From positions 35,854 to 99,853 of the forward strand of contig NZ_JAHKPT010000014.1 of NCBI RefSeq assembly GCF_018860635.1: a stretch of 64,000 nt of DNA, given 5' to 3'. The notes beneath the pieces are model-generated. The model did not search any database. It worked only from the letters and a program-made list of their open reading frames with translations, and was not told the origin of the DNA. Source of the DNA: Aliiglaciecola lipolytica (lineage in GTDB: Bacteria; Pseudomonadota; Gammaproteobacteria; Enterobacterales; Alteromonadaceae). The stretch's first letter is position 1, and every line of letters begins with the position of its first letter. A program made the translations under genes and the position numbers. Below, one piece after another: positions 9,846 through 20,041 of this stretch.

Positions 9846-9876
9846 AAGCCGCAATTGCAAAATTGCGGCTTGTTTG
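9846..9876 (+). terminator. Terminator/attenuator-like hairpin before dnaG
   Basis: AAGCCGCAATT (9846-9856) and AATTGCGGCTT (9861-9871) form a perfect 11-bp stem with a GCAA tetraloop, followed by the T-rich GTTTGTTTC. E. coli has an internal terminator at the same point, which keeps primase low relative to S21; the same use is likely here. Confidence 0.7.
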
Positions 9877-9941
9877 TTTCTGCCCCTTACTGATAAAGTA
9901 ATGATTGTTTAACCCCTTTTTTACAAGTTTGAATCCTATTC

Positions 9942-11726
9942 ATGGCTGGACGAATTCCAAAAGATTTTATCGATGATCTGATTGCTCGTACTGATATAGT
10001 CGAATTAGTCGATAGTCGCGTTAAATTAAAAAAAGCAGGTAAAAATTACCAAGCTTGCTGTCCTTTCCATAGTGAGAAAAGTCCTTCATTTACCGTTAGC
10101 CAAGACAAACAGTTTTATCACTGTTTTGGTTGTGGCGCTCATGGCAATGCGATTTCGTTTATCATTGAATACGACCGTCTAGAATTTCCAGAAGCAGTAG
10201 AAGAGCTAGCCAGATTTCATAGTTTAGAAGTTCCGCGAGAGCAAGGTGCCAAACCCGGGCCCACGCCACAGCAAAAAGCGCAAATTGCTGATGATTACCA
10301 ATTGATGGAACAAGCCTCTCGATTTTTTGAACATCAACTCAAGCAGCACGAGCAAAAAAACAAGCCGATTGAGTATTTAAAGCAACGTGGACTCAGTGGT
10401 GAAATAGTCAAAGCATTTGGCATAGGCTATGCTCCGCCTGAATGGGATGGAATTTATAAGCAGTTTGGCACTACGCCAGAAAAACAACAGCAACTGCTTG
10501 ATTTAAAATTGATCACAGAAAATGATAATCGCCGTCGTTATGACTTTTTCAGAGATAGGATCATGTTCCCGATCCGCGATAAACGAGGCCGAGTAATTGG
10601 CTTTGGTGGTCGCGTACTCGAAGATGGCGGCCCCAAGTATTTAAACTCGCCAGAAACTCGCATTTTTCATAAAGGACATGAGTTATACGGCTTTTACCAA
10701 GCCAAGCAAGCTAACCGAAAACTTGAACGTTTAATGATTGTTGAAGGTTACATGGACGTAGTAGCGTTAGCGCAATTTGGTATCGACTACGCGGTAGCTT
10801 CATTGGGCACCTCCACGACCCCAGAGCATATACAAATGCTATTTCGCGCTGCGCCAGAGATAATTTGTTGCTACGACGGCGATCGTGCCGGTCGTGAAGC
10901 AGCATGGCGTGCTTTAGAAAATGCCCTGCCGCAACTTAAAGATGGCGTGGAAATGAAGTTTTTGTTTCTGCCCGATGGCGAAGATCCAGATACCCTAGTG
11001 CGACAAACCGGAAAAGAACAATTCGAAACGCTTTTAAGAGAGAAGTCAGTACCTTTGTCTCAATTCTTTTTTGAAAACCTCATTCAGCAATTCAACGTCG
11101 GCAGTAGCGAAGGAAAAGCTGCGTTAACCAAAGCCGCGAATGAATATATTGAGCAAATCAATGCTGAAAATCTTGTGGTTCTATTGAAAGAAGAGTTACG
11201 TAAAAAGATCAAAGGTGACAGCTACAAAGCCGATATTTTAGAAGATATTAAACAAGCAAATCGAGTAGGCAAAGCGCAGAAGCTCGACTACCAATTACCC
11301 AATAAAAATAACATGTCGCCGGTTAGAAAATTATTGCGGCTGTTATTGTTGCACCCTAATTTAGCCAGACAACACCCAGATATCCAACCGGCTGCATTAA
11401 ATCCTGACTTTATAAAAGGTTTGCATGTGTTGATAAAAATGCAGGCGTTTTGTGCGTCTCAATCAGCGATCAATACGGGCCATGTATTGGAACACTTCAG
11501 AGGTGATCCAGAAGCGAAGTTTTTGCAACAACTACTGCAAATTGACCATGATGCTGACGACAAACGCCCAGACAAGCTTTACATCGACAGTTTTAATCGA
11601 TTGATTGAACAACAGCTTAAAGCTCGCTATCAACAACTTATGGCCAAAGGTTCAGCGATGACCAAAGAAGAAATGCAAGAAGTAAAATTGCTGACCCAAA
11701 CAAAAGCGACTTATAGTGCCGAATAA
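9942..11726 (+). CDS. dnaG: DNA primase
   Basis: 594 residues, full length. The zinc-binding domain carries CCPFHSEKSPSF and YHCFGCGAHGN (about residues 40-65). The TOPRIM core has VEGYMDVVALAQFG near 267-280 and CYDGDRAGREAAWRA near 308. The C-terminal about 150 residues form the less conserved DnaB-binding region. It makes RNA primers at the replication fork. It is downstream of a hairpin at 9846 and upstream of a separate rpoD promoter. Confidence 0.98.
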   Translation: MAGRIPKDFIDDLIARTDIVELVDSRVKLKKAGKNYQACCPFHSEKSPSFTVSQDKQFYHCFGCGAHGNAISFIIEYDRLEFPEAVEELARFHSLEVPREQGAKPGPTPQQKAQIADDYQLMEQASRFFEHQLKQHEQKNKPIEYLKQRGLSGEIVKAFGIGYAPPEWDGIYKQFGTTPEKQQQLLDLKLITENDNRRRYDFFRDRIMFPIRDKRGRVIGFGGRVLEDGGPKYLNSPETRIFHKGHELYGFYQAKQANRKLERLMIVEGYMDVVALAQFGIDYAVASLGTSTTPEHIQMLFRAAPEIICCYDGDRAGREAAWRALENALPQLKDGVEMKFLFLPDGEDPDTLVRQTGKEQFETLLREKSVPLSQFFFENLIQQFNVGSSEGKAALTKAANEYIEQINAENLVVLLKEELRKKIKGDSYKADILEDIKQANRVGKAQKLDYQLPNKNNMSPVRKLLRLLLLHPNLARQHPDIQPAALNPDFIKGLHVLIKMQAFCASQSAINTGHVLEHFRGDPEAKFLQQLLQIDHDADDKRPDKLYIDSFNRLIEQQLKARYQQLMAKGSAMTKEEMQEVKLLTQTKATYSAE

Positions 11727-11897
11727 AAATTGTACAACTTTGTCTTATGGTAAATATTTAACACGCTGTTTATGCGCATGTTTTATTCAAATGGCACTTG
11801 AATAAAAACTATTCACCCATACATAAGAGAAACTGTGAGGTTTAACGATAAAATACCGGAAAATGGCTTAATTAACTGGCCTGACTAACGGGTTTTC

Positions 11898-11906
11898 TGC
11901 TATACT
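11898..11906 (+). promoter_or_regulatory. Candidate extended -10 promoter for rpoD
   Basis: TGCTATACT gives an extended -10 (TGn followed by TATACT at 11901-11906) with no good -35 at 16-18 bp. It lies in the 287-bp dnaG-rpoD gap, 108 bp before the rpoD ATG. Nothing else in that gap looked significant. Confidence 0.5.
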
Positions 11907-12013
11907 GGCTAATTCGCAAACGCCTCGGTGCACGCAGATTTTATCTGGATTTGACAATTTAGATTGGGCAGTTCCAGGTACACTTTCAACTGATTTTGAG
12001 AAACGTAGGTTAT

Positions 12014-13843
12014 ATGGCGCAAAGCAAGCAGTCTCAGATAAAACTCCTTATTGTAAAAGGAAAAGAGCAAGGTTATTTAACTTTTGCTGAAGTAAACGAT
12101 CACCTTCCCCAAGACATTGTCGACTCTGATCAAATCGAAGACATTATTCGAATGATCAATGATATGGGTATTCAGGTATTCGAATCAGCTCCCGATTCTG
12201 ACGAATTGTTAATGCAAGAAACGACAGCCGATGAAGAAGTGGCTGAAGCAGCGGCTCAAGCGCTAGCTACGGTTGAGAGTGAAATTGGTCGCACAACTGA
12301 CCCTGTCCGTATGTACATGCGTGAGATGGGTACGGTTGAACTTCTGACCCGTGAAGGCGAGATCGAAATTGCCAAGCGAATTGAAGATGGCATTAACCAA
12401 GTTCAATGCTCAGTTGCAGAATACCCAGAGGCAATTACTTATTTGCTTGACCAATGGGACCAATTCGAAGCTGAAGAAATTCGTCTTAGTGACATTATTA
12501 TTGGTTTTGTCGATCCTAATGAAACCGATGTTGCTCCTACCGCAACCCACGTTGGTTCTGAGTTATCTGAAGAAGAACTGGATGACGAAGATGACGACGA
12601 AGATGATGAGGACGAGGAAGAAGAAGATACTGGTCCTGATCCTGAACTGGCTAGAGAAAAATTTGATGAGTTGCGTAAGCAGTACATTAAAGCCCGCGAT
12701 GTAATCGCTCTCAAGGGCCGTTCACACAAAGACGCTAGAAAACAAATTAATGAACTAAGTGAAGTCTTTAAAGAGTTCAGATTAATACCAAAACAATTCG
12801 ATCGCATGGTTAAAAACATGCGCGGCATGATGAATAGAGTACGCGTGCAAGAACGAATTGTAATGAAACACTGCGTTGTAAACGCAAAAATGCCTAAGAA
12901 AGACTTTATCAAGGCATTTGCAGGCAATGAAACCACCACTGATTGGTTGGTAACAGTGCTTGAAAGTGGTGCTAGTTATGTTCCTGCACTACTTGAAGTT
13001 AAAGAAGAATTAGAACGCGCTATCAGCAAGATGAACCAAGTTGAAGAAGAAACTGGGCTTATCATTGCTGATATCAAAGACATCAACCGTCGTATGTCGA
13101 TTGGCGAAGCGAAAGCTCGCAGAGCTAAGAAAGAAATGGTTGAAGCTAACTTACGTTTGGTTATCTCCATTGCTAAAAAGTACACAAACCGTGGACTACA
13201 ATTCTTGGATCTTATCCAAGAAGGTAATATTGGTTTGATGAAAGCGGTTGATAAGTTTGAATACCGTCGTGGTTATAAGTTCTCAACTTATGCGACATGG
13301 TGGATTCGACAAGCAATTACACGTTCAATTGCTGACCAAGCTAGAACTATTCGTATTCCGGTACATATGATTGAAACGATCAATAAATTGAATCGTATTT
13401 CTCGTCAAATGCTACAAGAAATGGGTAGAGAGCCAACACCTGAAGAGTTGTCAGAACGCATGATCATGCCTGAAGACAAAATTCGTAAGGTACTTAAAAT
13501 TGCTAAAGAGCCAATCTCCATGGAAACGCCTATCGGTGATGATGAAGATTCGCACTTAGGTGACTTTATTGAAGATAGTACTATTGTACAGCCTCTCGAC
13601 TCTGCCACTGGCGGCAGTCTTAAAGACGCGACTCAAGAAGTACTTGCAGGGCTAACCGCTAGAGAAGCAAAAGTATTACGTATGCGTTTTGGTATCGATA
13701 TGAACACTGACCACACTTTGGAAGAAGTAGGTAAGCAGTTTGACGTTACCCGTGAACGTATTCGTCAGATCGAAGCTAAGGCATTACGTAAATTACGTCA
13801 CCCAAGCCGCTCTGAACAATTACGCAGCTTCTTGGACGAGTAA
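12014..13843 (+). CDS. rpoD: RNA polymerase primary sigma factor sigma-70
   Basis: 609 residues from the ATG at 12014 ([20 protein letters not shown]), matching the usual RpoD N-terminus; a TTG at 11996 would add six residues without family support. Region 1.1 is at the N-terminus, followed by an acidic insert of Asp/Glu at about residues 190-215. Region 2 has [20 protein letters not shown] and [20 protein letters not shown], and region 4 has [20 protein letters not shown]. It is the last gene of the operon, and a terminator follows at 13871. Confidence 0.98.
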   Translation: MAQSKQSQIKLLIVKGKEQGYLTFAEVNDHLPQDIVDSDQIEDIIRMINDMGIQVFESAPDSDELLMQETTADEEVAEAAAQALATVESEIGRTTDPVRMYMREMGTVELLTREGEIEIAKRIEDGINQVQCSVAEYPEAITYLLDQWDQFEAEEIRLSDIIIGFVDPNETDVAPTATHVGSELSEEELDDEDDDEDDEDEEEEDTGPDPELAREKFDELRKQYIKARDVIALKGRSHKDARKQINELSEVFKEFRLIPKQFDRMVKNMRGMMNRVRVQERIVMKHCVVNAKMPKKDFIKAFAGNETTTDWLVTVLESGASYVPALLEVKEELERAISKMNQVEEETGLIIADIKDINRRMSIGEAKARRAKKEMVEANLRLVISIAKKYTNRGLQFLDLIQEGNIGLMKAVDKFEYRRGYKFSTYATWWIRQAITRSIADQARTIRIPVHMIETINKLNRISRQMLQEMGREPTPEELSERMIMPEDKIRKVLKIAKEPISMETPIGDDEDSHLGDFIEDSTIVQPLDSATGGSLKDATQEVLAGLTAREAKVLRMRFGIDMNTDHTLEEVGKQFDVTRERIRQIEAKALRKLRHPSRSEQLRSFLDE

Positions 13844-13870
13844 TTGGTTGCATAGATACAAACCTTTAAA

Positions 13871-13894
13871 AAGCCGCTTAATAGCGGCTTTTTT
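13871..13894 (+). terminator. Intrinsic terminator of the rpoD operon
   Basis: AAGCCGCT and AGCGGCTT flank a TAAT loop, followed by TTTTTT. Confidence 0.88.
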
Positions 13895-13912
13895 GTTTGT
13901 GTTCACTCTTGG

Positions 13913-14025
13913 TGTAGCAGGATGATTTAGCCCGCGAAAAGCACAACAAATACCATAGCCTGTAGGCGGGTGCTTTAGCCCCGCAAAAAGCCAACCAATG
14001 CCATGCCCTAAAGACCATGCTACAA
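13913..14025. repeat. REP-like repeat cluster, two direct units and one inverted
   Basis: Copy 1 starts TGTAGCAGGATGATTTAGCC at 13913 and copy 2 starts TGTAGGCGGGTGCTTTAGCC at 13961. The two units are 48 bp apart and remain alike through the AAAGC...CCAT part. Copy 3 lies on the opposite strand at 14001-14025 (TGTAGCATGGTCTTTAGGGC). The GCGGG/CCCGC parts make a short hairpin. The TAG of copy 3 is the stop codon of the neighbouring hydrolase gene. The same element occurs at 42954-43049 and at 63950. Confidence 0.7.
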
Positions 14026-14658
14026 GGCCAATAAACTGGATTGAATCGAATTTATTTTATCCAAAATAATCCTGCTGACTTTTCGACTGCTGGGCAAAAA
14101 GGTATGCACTACAGCAACTTTAATGACTTCATGAATATCTTGGTGGGCACATTCATTTACCGATACTACGCCGTCATTTTCTTCGTCAAGAAAGTACTTT
14201 TTGGTCAGTGGAAAACTGCGGGTACCAACAATGGCCGTTGTAGGCACGTCTGGCATACTAATTTTTGACAACCTCGTTGGGCTAGCCAATAGTTGTCCAC
14301 AATCCCCTGAGACTAATTGAAATCCCAGTTCATGCTGACTCTTTTGAGCTAATCGTGCTGGCGTCACCGGCGAGCCTAACAGAAATAAATGTTTAGGCAA
14401 TTTGACGGTAAGCGGCATGTTTTGTAACGCTGCTCTTAGCATTAAACCACCCAGAGAATGCCCAATTAAGACATATTCTCCTTTCTCCGCCACTTCTTGA
14501 ATTTTTAAACCGACCCTATTTACAATCTCAGTGAAAGTTTCAGTGCCTGTAAAATAGCCCACCACATCAACCGAGTGACCATGTCTACGCAATCGCCATA
14601 ACATAGGAGTTGCCGATATTGGCGTGCGCCCCATGCCGTGAACAAACAAAACCACCAT
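14020..14658 (-). CDS. Alpha/beta hydrolase (lipase/esterase-like)
   Basis: 212 residues from the ATG at 14658; a TTG at 14667 (215 residues) is an alternative. The sequence shows an oxyanion-hole VLFVHGMGRTP at the N-terminus, the nucleophile elbow LIGHSLGGL near residue 80, a later Asp in EENDGVVSV and a C-terminal His, giving a plausible Ser-Asp-His triad. It looks like a small serine hydrolase of the PGAP1/lipase-like type with no signal peptide. It begins at the stop of the Sel1-like gene, so the two are probably co-transcribed. Its own stop TAG lies inside a dispersed repeat. Substrate unknown. Confidence 0.8.
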   Translation of the reverse strand: MVVLFVHGMGRTPISATPMLWRLRRHGHSVDVVGYFTGTETFTEIVNRVGLKIQEVAEKGEYVLIGHSLGGLMLRAALQNMPLTVKLPKHLFLLGSPVTPARLAQKSQHELGFQLVSGDCGQLLASPTRLSKISMPDVPTTAIVGTRSFPLTKKYFLDEENDGVVSVNECAHQDIHEVIKVAVVHTFLPSSRKVSRIILDKINSIQSSLLAL

Positions 14659-14660
14659 CT

Positions 14661-15782
14661 TTACCAAGTACCTTTAGTTCGCATCAATTCAATGCTAGTA
14701 ATATTTTGCTTGCAAATTTCCGAATCCAGTGCAGACATTATGGAAAAAACAGCGTCAGAATGTTGTGTTGCTTTTAGTGCTTGTGAATACAGAATATGGT
14801 TAAAAGCAATATTGCATTTAGCGAAAGGATCTTCAATTTTTTGAAGCAAATTTAGAGATTTATCAAAAAAATCTGCCCGTCCAATGATTTCAAATGATTC
14901 AATCAGTTCACCTTCATTTTCACTTGTTTGAGCTGATTTAATTATGTTTTTCGCGTGCTCTAGCAATGCAACATTGGGTTTATTATTATCCGTTAACTCA
15001 TATAGATACTGTTTTAAAAGACTCTGACCTTTGCCACACATATTTGCAATATTAGCTTCGTCATTCTCTTCTAACTGTCGAATCAGCTCGTCAATTTCAG
15101 GACTCCAATCCTGCCACTTTTTGTCGTCACTTACTTCTGGAAATAAAAATAATATCTCTCTGGCTATCCTTGCAGAATAAACACCTGCACAATGAAAGCG
15201 AGTCCCAGTTAGATAGGTTTGATTATGCCAATAGTATGACTTTTCTATGTCCTGCCGAATTCCGTAACCGCCGGAAAAGTAGTTAAAAGCAAGAATATTC
15301 ATGCAGCCAGCATGGGCGTGTTTAGCACACAAATGCCAATACTGATAACCTAAACGGGGAGCTTCTAATAGAAATCGTGCAATGTGACCAGACTCAAACA
15401 GCAAATCTCCAAAATCCGAAATATTAGGATTGTGTTCAAGCAGTTCGTCCACTTTTTTCAGACCACGTTCTAACTGTTCAATATGAACATTTTGGTCCAA
15501 TTCAATTCTTGCAAAGTTTAATATTGTGAGAGCTTTAATGAAAACCTGATGAACAAAAAGGTTTCGTTCGAGTGGCAAATCATAATACTCAATTGTTCTG
15601 CTGAGTATGTCGGCAGCGTCTTCTAATGCCTGTAAATCGAGATCCTCATACGGTTGCTTCTGAACATCGTCGCCAACAACATAAAGAATTGCTTGTTCAG
15701 CACTATCTAACAGGTTTTGTTCGGCGGCCAAAACCGCAGAACAAAACCCGTAAAGCGTTAATAAACATATCCGTATAATCAT
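14661..15782 (-). CDS. Exported protein with Sel1-like segment, function unknown
   Basis: 373 residues. The N-terminus has a cleavable signal (LLTLYGFCSAVLAAEQ). The middle contains AHAGCMNILAFNYFSGGYG followed by DIEKSYYWHNQ, resembling one Sel1/TPR-type helical repeat. The rest is helical and rich in Asp, Glu and Leu with scattered Cys. I do not recognise a family beyond this. It sits upstream of the alpha/beta hydrolase, with the stop at or slightly inside the hydrolase start. A 70-bp gap separates it from the RND permease. Confidence 0.65.
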   Translation of the reverse strand: MIIRICLLTLYGFCSAVLAAEQNLLDSAEQAILYVVGDDVQKQPYEDLDLQALEDAADILSRTIEYYDLPLERNLFVHQVFIKALTILNFARIELDQNVHIEQLERGLKKVDELLEHNPNISDFGDLLFESGHIARFLLEAPRLGYQYWHLCAKHAHAGCMNILAFNYFSGGYGIRQDIEKSYYWHNQTYLTGTRFHCAGVYSARIAREILFLFPEVSDDKKWQDWSPEIDELIRQLEENDEANIANMCGKGQSLLKQYLYELTDNNKPNVALLEHAKNIIKSAQTSENEGELIESFEIIGRADFFDKSLNLLQKIEDPFAKCNIAFNHILYSQALKATQHSDAVFSIMSALDSEICKQNITSIELMRTKGTW

Positions 15783-15852
15783 TTGAGCTCTTAAACACTA
15801 TCAACAATGTTTTACAGTCTAACCTCAAATGAATTAGTAGACTAATTTCAAA

Positions 15853-18800
15853 CTAAATTGCGTCACCTTTTGTATAAGGTATTTTTTCATCTAGTTCTTC
15901 AAGTTCGTGAGCAATTTGCTCTGGAGAGCCTGTGTGTCTAGCTAACCAATAATAAGCAATTGGTACAACGTAAAGCGTCATCAAAGCTGATAACAAAACA
16001 CCGTAAAAGATGACGATACCAATCACTGCCCTACTCTCAGAACCTGGGCCTGTCGCAACCACTAAAGGAAGTGAGCTGAAAACAGTGGTAAAACCGGTCA
16101 TCACTATCGGTCGTAGACGTTGAGTTGCGGCTCGTTTTAAGGCCGCTTCAAACTCGATTCCAGCATCACGTAATTGATTGGCAAATTCCACTATCAAAAT
16201 ACCATTTTTGGCCGCCAGCCCAATCAACATCACTAGCCCTATTTGGCTGTAGATATTTAAACTGGCACCTGAAACATAGAGCCCAATGAACGCACCTAAC
16301 AAGGCCAATGGAACAGTTAACATAATAACCAACGGATGGATCCAGCTTTCAAATTGAGCTGCCAATACTAAATAAGTAATTGCCAGTGCCAAAAGAAACA
16401 CAAAAATAATCGAACTACCAGTTTCTTTATAAAGTTGAGACTCACCTTTATAGTCTATTGAAACTCCTGTGGGTAACTCAGTTTCAACAATGTTTTCCAA
16501 GTAGGCTAACGCTTCTCCTACAGTGTAATCACTGGCTAAATTTGCACTTATGGTCACACTGCGCATACGATTGTAGCGATTTAGTCGAGCCGAAGTGGCT
16601 CGTTCTTCGAAAGTCAGTAAGTTATCCATTGGAATAAGTTGATTGGTAGTAGCAGACCTTACGTACAAGTTTTCTATGCTCTGAGGACTCCGGTAATCTT
16701 CCTCTTGTCCTTCAAGGATCACGTCATACTCCTGCCCTCGATCCAAATAGGTGGACACACGTCTCTGTCCAAGCATGGTCTCTAAAGTACTACCGATATC
16801 TGATATTGAAACGCCAAGATCCGCGGCTCGTTGCCTATCAATGTTAATCAATATTTGCGGCAGAGTTTCTTTGTAATCGGAATCTAAGCGTAGCAATTTT
16901 GGATTCTCAGACGCTTTTTCTAATAGTGTATTTCGCCACTTAACTAAATCTTCATATGTATCGCCTTGCAATACAAACTGTACGGGACGACCTAAGCCTC
17001 GCCCACCAATACCTGGACGCATTATTGCGAAAGCACGAACATCGGGAATTTGCGATAATTTAACACTCAATTCATCCATTAACTCAAAAGTAGAACGCTC
17101 TCTTTCATCGAACGGAACCATACCTATTACAGCACGGCCTGCAGAGCCACCGCCACCTGGTGTACGTACAATAATTCGTTCTATTTCACCTTCACCAAGA
17201 TATGGCAACAGTAAATCTTCAACCTTCTTTAAGTTGACTGAATTGCTTTCAAAGCTAGCACCTTCAGCACCTTGAAGTGATAGGAAGAAGTTTCCTCGGT
17301 CTTCTTTAGGTACAAATTCGCTAGGGATTTTTTGGCTCATTTGCACTAAAGCGACTACGCTAGCGAGCAACATTATTACAATCAAAATTGGCTGATGTAG
17401 GGTTCGGTTTAAACTATTATAATAAGCCCCTTCTACTTTCTTAAAAGAATCGTCCATCCATTTCCCGAAACCTGAATTGCGAGACCTTTGTTTCAACAAT
17501 TTAGAAGATAACATGGGAGATAGCGTTAAGGCTGTAAAGCTAGAAAAAGCCACAGCAGCAGCGATTGCTAAAGCAAACTCGGTAAATAAACGACCTATAT
17601 TTCCTTCTAAGAAAACAAGTGGCACAAACACAGAAATCAAAACCAATGTGGTTGCTATGACCGCAAATCCTACCTCTTTTGCTCCTCGAAAAGCTGCAAG
17701 CAAAGGCGGTTCACCCATTTCTAAGCGACGATAAATATTTTCAATCACCACGATGGCGTCATCTACCACCAACCCGATGGCTAAGACCATAGCCAAAAGC
17801 GTCAGTAAGTTAATCGAAAAGCCCAACGCATACATCACGATAAATGCAGCGACTAGGGAAACAGGTACTGTGACCGCCGGAATTAAAGTCGCTCGAATAC
17901 TGCCTAAAAAGATATAAATAACAAAGACCACTAAGGCCATTGCTACCCCTAAGGTATTGTAAACCTCGTTAATTGACTCATCGATAAATACTGAAGAATC
18001 ATAGCTTGGAACAATAAAAATATTGTCAGGTAGGCTTTCCGAAATCTCATCAATTGCTTTTCGCGCTTCACGGGCAACTTCCAATGTATTGGCTTTGGAT
18101 TGTTTGATAATCCCCATACCAATCATGTTGACGCCATCACCACGAAACTCGGATTCATCATCTTCAGCGGCTAGTTCAACAATCGCTATCTCTTTTAATT
18201 TGACTAAATAGCCACCAGCACCCACTTTTATGGTTAAATCAGCAAAGTCATCTGGGGTTAGGAAGCTTCTGGCAACACGAACTTCAAAGTCTCGATCATT
18301 TGACTCTATTTCACCAGCAGGCAACTCCACATTTTCAGAGCGAATCACTCTTTCTACGTCGGCAACTGTAATCTCTCGAGCAGCCATAGCGTTTCGATCT
18401 AACCAAACTTTCATCGCATAGGTGCGGCCACCACCTAATTGAACCCGAGCAATCCCGTTGACCACCGACAAACGATCCACTAAGAATCGATCGGCGTAAT
18501 CAGTTAACTCCATTACTGACATGTTATCGCTGCGTAAGTTATACCAAACCACAACATCTTCATCAGAATCTGATTTTGACACTTCCGGCGGATCAGCTTG
18601 ATCAGGTAGATTATTTAGCGCCCGGCTAACTCGCTCACGCACATCATTGGAAGCGGCATCAATATCTCTAGAAAGATCAAACTCAATACTAATGTCTGAA
18701 CGACCATTACGACTGGTTGAAGTAATATTTTTAATACCTTCAATTCCAGAAATACGGTCTTCCAGCAATTGCGTAATTCGAGTTTCGACAATGGATGCAG

Positions 18801-18963
18801 ATGCGCCAGGATAATTTGTATTTATCGAAACTATGGGTGGATCAATATCCGGAAACTCGCGCAACGATAATAGGCTAATTGCAACTACGCCAAAAATAAT
18901 TAATAGTAAATTAACAACTGACGCAAAGACCGGACGTTTAACAGAAATATCAGATAAAAGCAT
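15853..18963 (-). CDS. RND efflux permease (HAE-1, AcrB/MexB-type)
   Basis: 1036 residues, the normal size for a hydrophobe/amphiphile RND pump. It begins MLLSDISVKRPVFASVVNLL and has two sets of large periplasmic loops between 12 transmembrane helices. The proton-relay Asp pair is D401-D402 in VVDDAIVVIENIYRR, matching AcrB D407/D408. It should export drugs or metabolites by proton antiport in complex with the adaptor encoded 10 bp upstream and a TolC-like channel encoded elsewhere. No regulator gene is adjacent. The C-terminus is short and hydrophilic. Confidence 0.95.
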   Translation of the reverse strand: MLLSDISVKRPVFASVVNLLLIIFGVVAISLLSLREFPDIDPPIVSINTNYPGASASIVETRITQLLEDRISGIEGIKNITSTSRNGRSDISIEFDLSRDIDAASNDVRERVSRALNNLPDQADPPEVSKSDSDEDVVVWYNLRSDNMSVMELTDYADRFLVDRLSVVNGIARVQLGGGRTYAMKVWLDRNAMAAREITVADVERVIRSENVELPAGEIESNDRDFEVRVARSFLTPDDFADLTIKVGAGGYLVKLKEIAIVELAAEDDESEFRGDGVNMIGMGIIKQSKANTLEVAREARKAIDEISESLPDNIFIVPSYDSSVFIDESINEVYNTLGVAMALVVFVIYIFLGSIRATLIPAVTVPVSLVAAFIVMYALGFSINLLTLLAMVLAIGLVVDDAIVVIENIYRRLEMGEPPLLAAFRGAKEVGFAVIATTLVLISVFVPLVFLEGNIGRLFTEFALAIAAAVAFSSFTALTLSPMLSSKLLKQRSRNSGFGKWMDDSFKKVEGAYYNSLNRTLHQPILIVIMLLASVVALVQMSQKIPSEFVPKEDRGNFFLSLQGAEGASFESNSVNLKKVEDLLLPYLGEGEIERIIVRTPGGGGSAGRAVIGMVPFDERERSTFELMDELSVKLSQIPDVRAFAIMRPGIGGRGLGRPVQFVLQGDTYEDLVKWRNTLLEKASENPKLLRLDSDYKETLPQILINIDRQRAADLGVSISDIGSTLETMLGQRRVSTYLDRGQEYDVILEGQEEDYRSPQSIENLYVRSATTNQLIPMDNLLTFEERATSARLNRYNRMRSVTISANLASDYTVGEALAYLENIVETELPTGVSIDYKGESQLYKETGSSIIFVFLLALAITYLVLAAQFESWIHPLVIMLTVPLALLGAFIGLYVSGASLNIYSQIGLVMLIGLAAKNGILIVEFANQLRDAGIEFEAALKRAATQRLRPIVMTGFTTVFSSLPLVVATGPGSESRAVIGIVIFYGVLLSALMTLYVVPIAYYWLARHTGSPEQIAHELEELDEKIPYTKGDAI

Positions 18964-18973
18964 GGTAATTCCC

Positions 18974-20041
18974 CTACAAAGTCGCTTGTTCTAAAAGCGA
19001 AACAGAGGAGCCATTAACCAATCGTAATGCACCTTCAGTGACAACTTTCTGACCTTCCTCTAGACCTGATAGAATCTGCACAAGACCAGGACGTCTCATG
19101 CCTACTTTTACTTCTTTTAATATGGCTTTATCGCCTTCGATGACAAACACAAACTGTTTATCTTCGTTGGGAATAATCGCTTTTTCAGGCACCACGATAG
19201 ATTTTAAAACTTGTTTTTGTAAATTTATTTGTAACAACATTCCGGGACGTAACTTTAAGTCTGGATTGTCAATTAGTGCTCTAACTTGAATTGAGCGCGT
19301 ATTAGCATCAACTCGTGAATTCACACTCCTAATTTCACCAATAAAGACTTCATTTGGATAAGCAACTGAAAGTGCCTTTACCTGTTGTCCTTCAGACAAT
19401 GACGGTAAATGGCTTTCAGAGATATTAAAGTCTACTTTCACTTTACGTAGATCATCCAAGGTTGTAATAACATCACTGGGTGTAACGTAGGCACCGACAC
19501 TCACCATACGAATACCTAACTTACCGGCAAAGGGTGCTTTTAAGGTCAATTCAGATAGCTGTGCATTGGCCACTTCAATTTGAGCAATTAGGGTGTTTAC
19601 TTTGGCCTGCTGTTCATCTAATAATTGTTGCGAAGCCACACTACTTTTGGCCAGGTTCACTATTCGTTTCAACTGTCTTTGAGCTTCTTGTAAATTAATA
19701 TTTAGCTCATTCAATCTAGCCTGCTCTTCTCTATCATTCATGCGCATTAACAGCTGACCTTTTTTAACAACATCGCCATCATCAAAGTACAGTTCTTGGA
19801 TAACATCTGACTCCAACGGAGTAAGCGAAACCGCTTCATTTGCTCTGGCCGTACCCAATGCTTCAACGATGACAGGAAAATCTGTTCTTAAAACTTCAAA
19901 ATAGGCCACGGGTGTTGCCGTTCTTCCTTTACTAGCAGTCTTTTCTTGCTCACTAAAACCTGGATAGTTTAAGAAAACAAGCAGGCCAATAAGGGCAAGC
20001 GTGGCTATCAATACTGGTGATAGCATTGTTTTTATTGTCAT
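18974..20041 (-). CDS. RND efflux periplasmic adaptor (membrane fusion protein)
   Basis: 355 residues. One N-terminal hydrophobic helix (IATLALIGLLVFLNY) anchors it in the inner membrane. The lipoyl-like halves are EALGTARANEAVSL...DGDVVKKGQLLMRM and LTLKAPFAGKLGIRMVSVGA, separated by a coiled-coil hairpin at about residues 105-160. Beta-barrel and membrane-proximal parts follow. It pairs with the permease 10 bp downstream. No TolC gene is in the operon, so a housekeeping TolC is likely used. Confidence 0.94.
   Translation of the reverse strand: MTIKTMLSPVLIATLALIGLLVFLNYPGFSEQEKTASKGRTATPVAYFEVLRTDFPVIVEALGTARANEAVSLTPLESDVIQELYFDDGDVVKKGQLLMRMNDREEQARLNELNINLQEAQRQLKRIVNLAKSSVASQQLLDEQQAKVNTLIAQIEVANAQLSELTLKAPFAGKLGIRMVSVGAYVTPSDVITTLDDLRKVKVDFNISESHLPSLSEGQQVKALSVAYPNEVFIGEIRSVNSRVDANTRSIQVRALIDNPDLKLRPGMLLQINLQKQVLKSIVVPEKAIIPNEDKQFVFVIEGDKAILKEVKVGMRRPGLVQILSGLEEGQKVVTEGALRLVNGSSVSLLEQATL

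Noticed and set aside
12439..12939. 166-codon open frame antisense to rpoD with a long Ser run
   Set aside because: The Ser run is the reverse reading of the Asp/Glu-rich insert of sigma-70. rpoD is certain, and the antisense frame has no start context or family match.
17477..18421. Several open frames on the plus strand within the RND permease gene
   Set aside because: They mirror hydrophobic codons of the permease; the permease reading frame is unmistakable.
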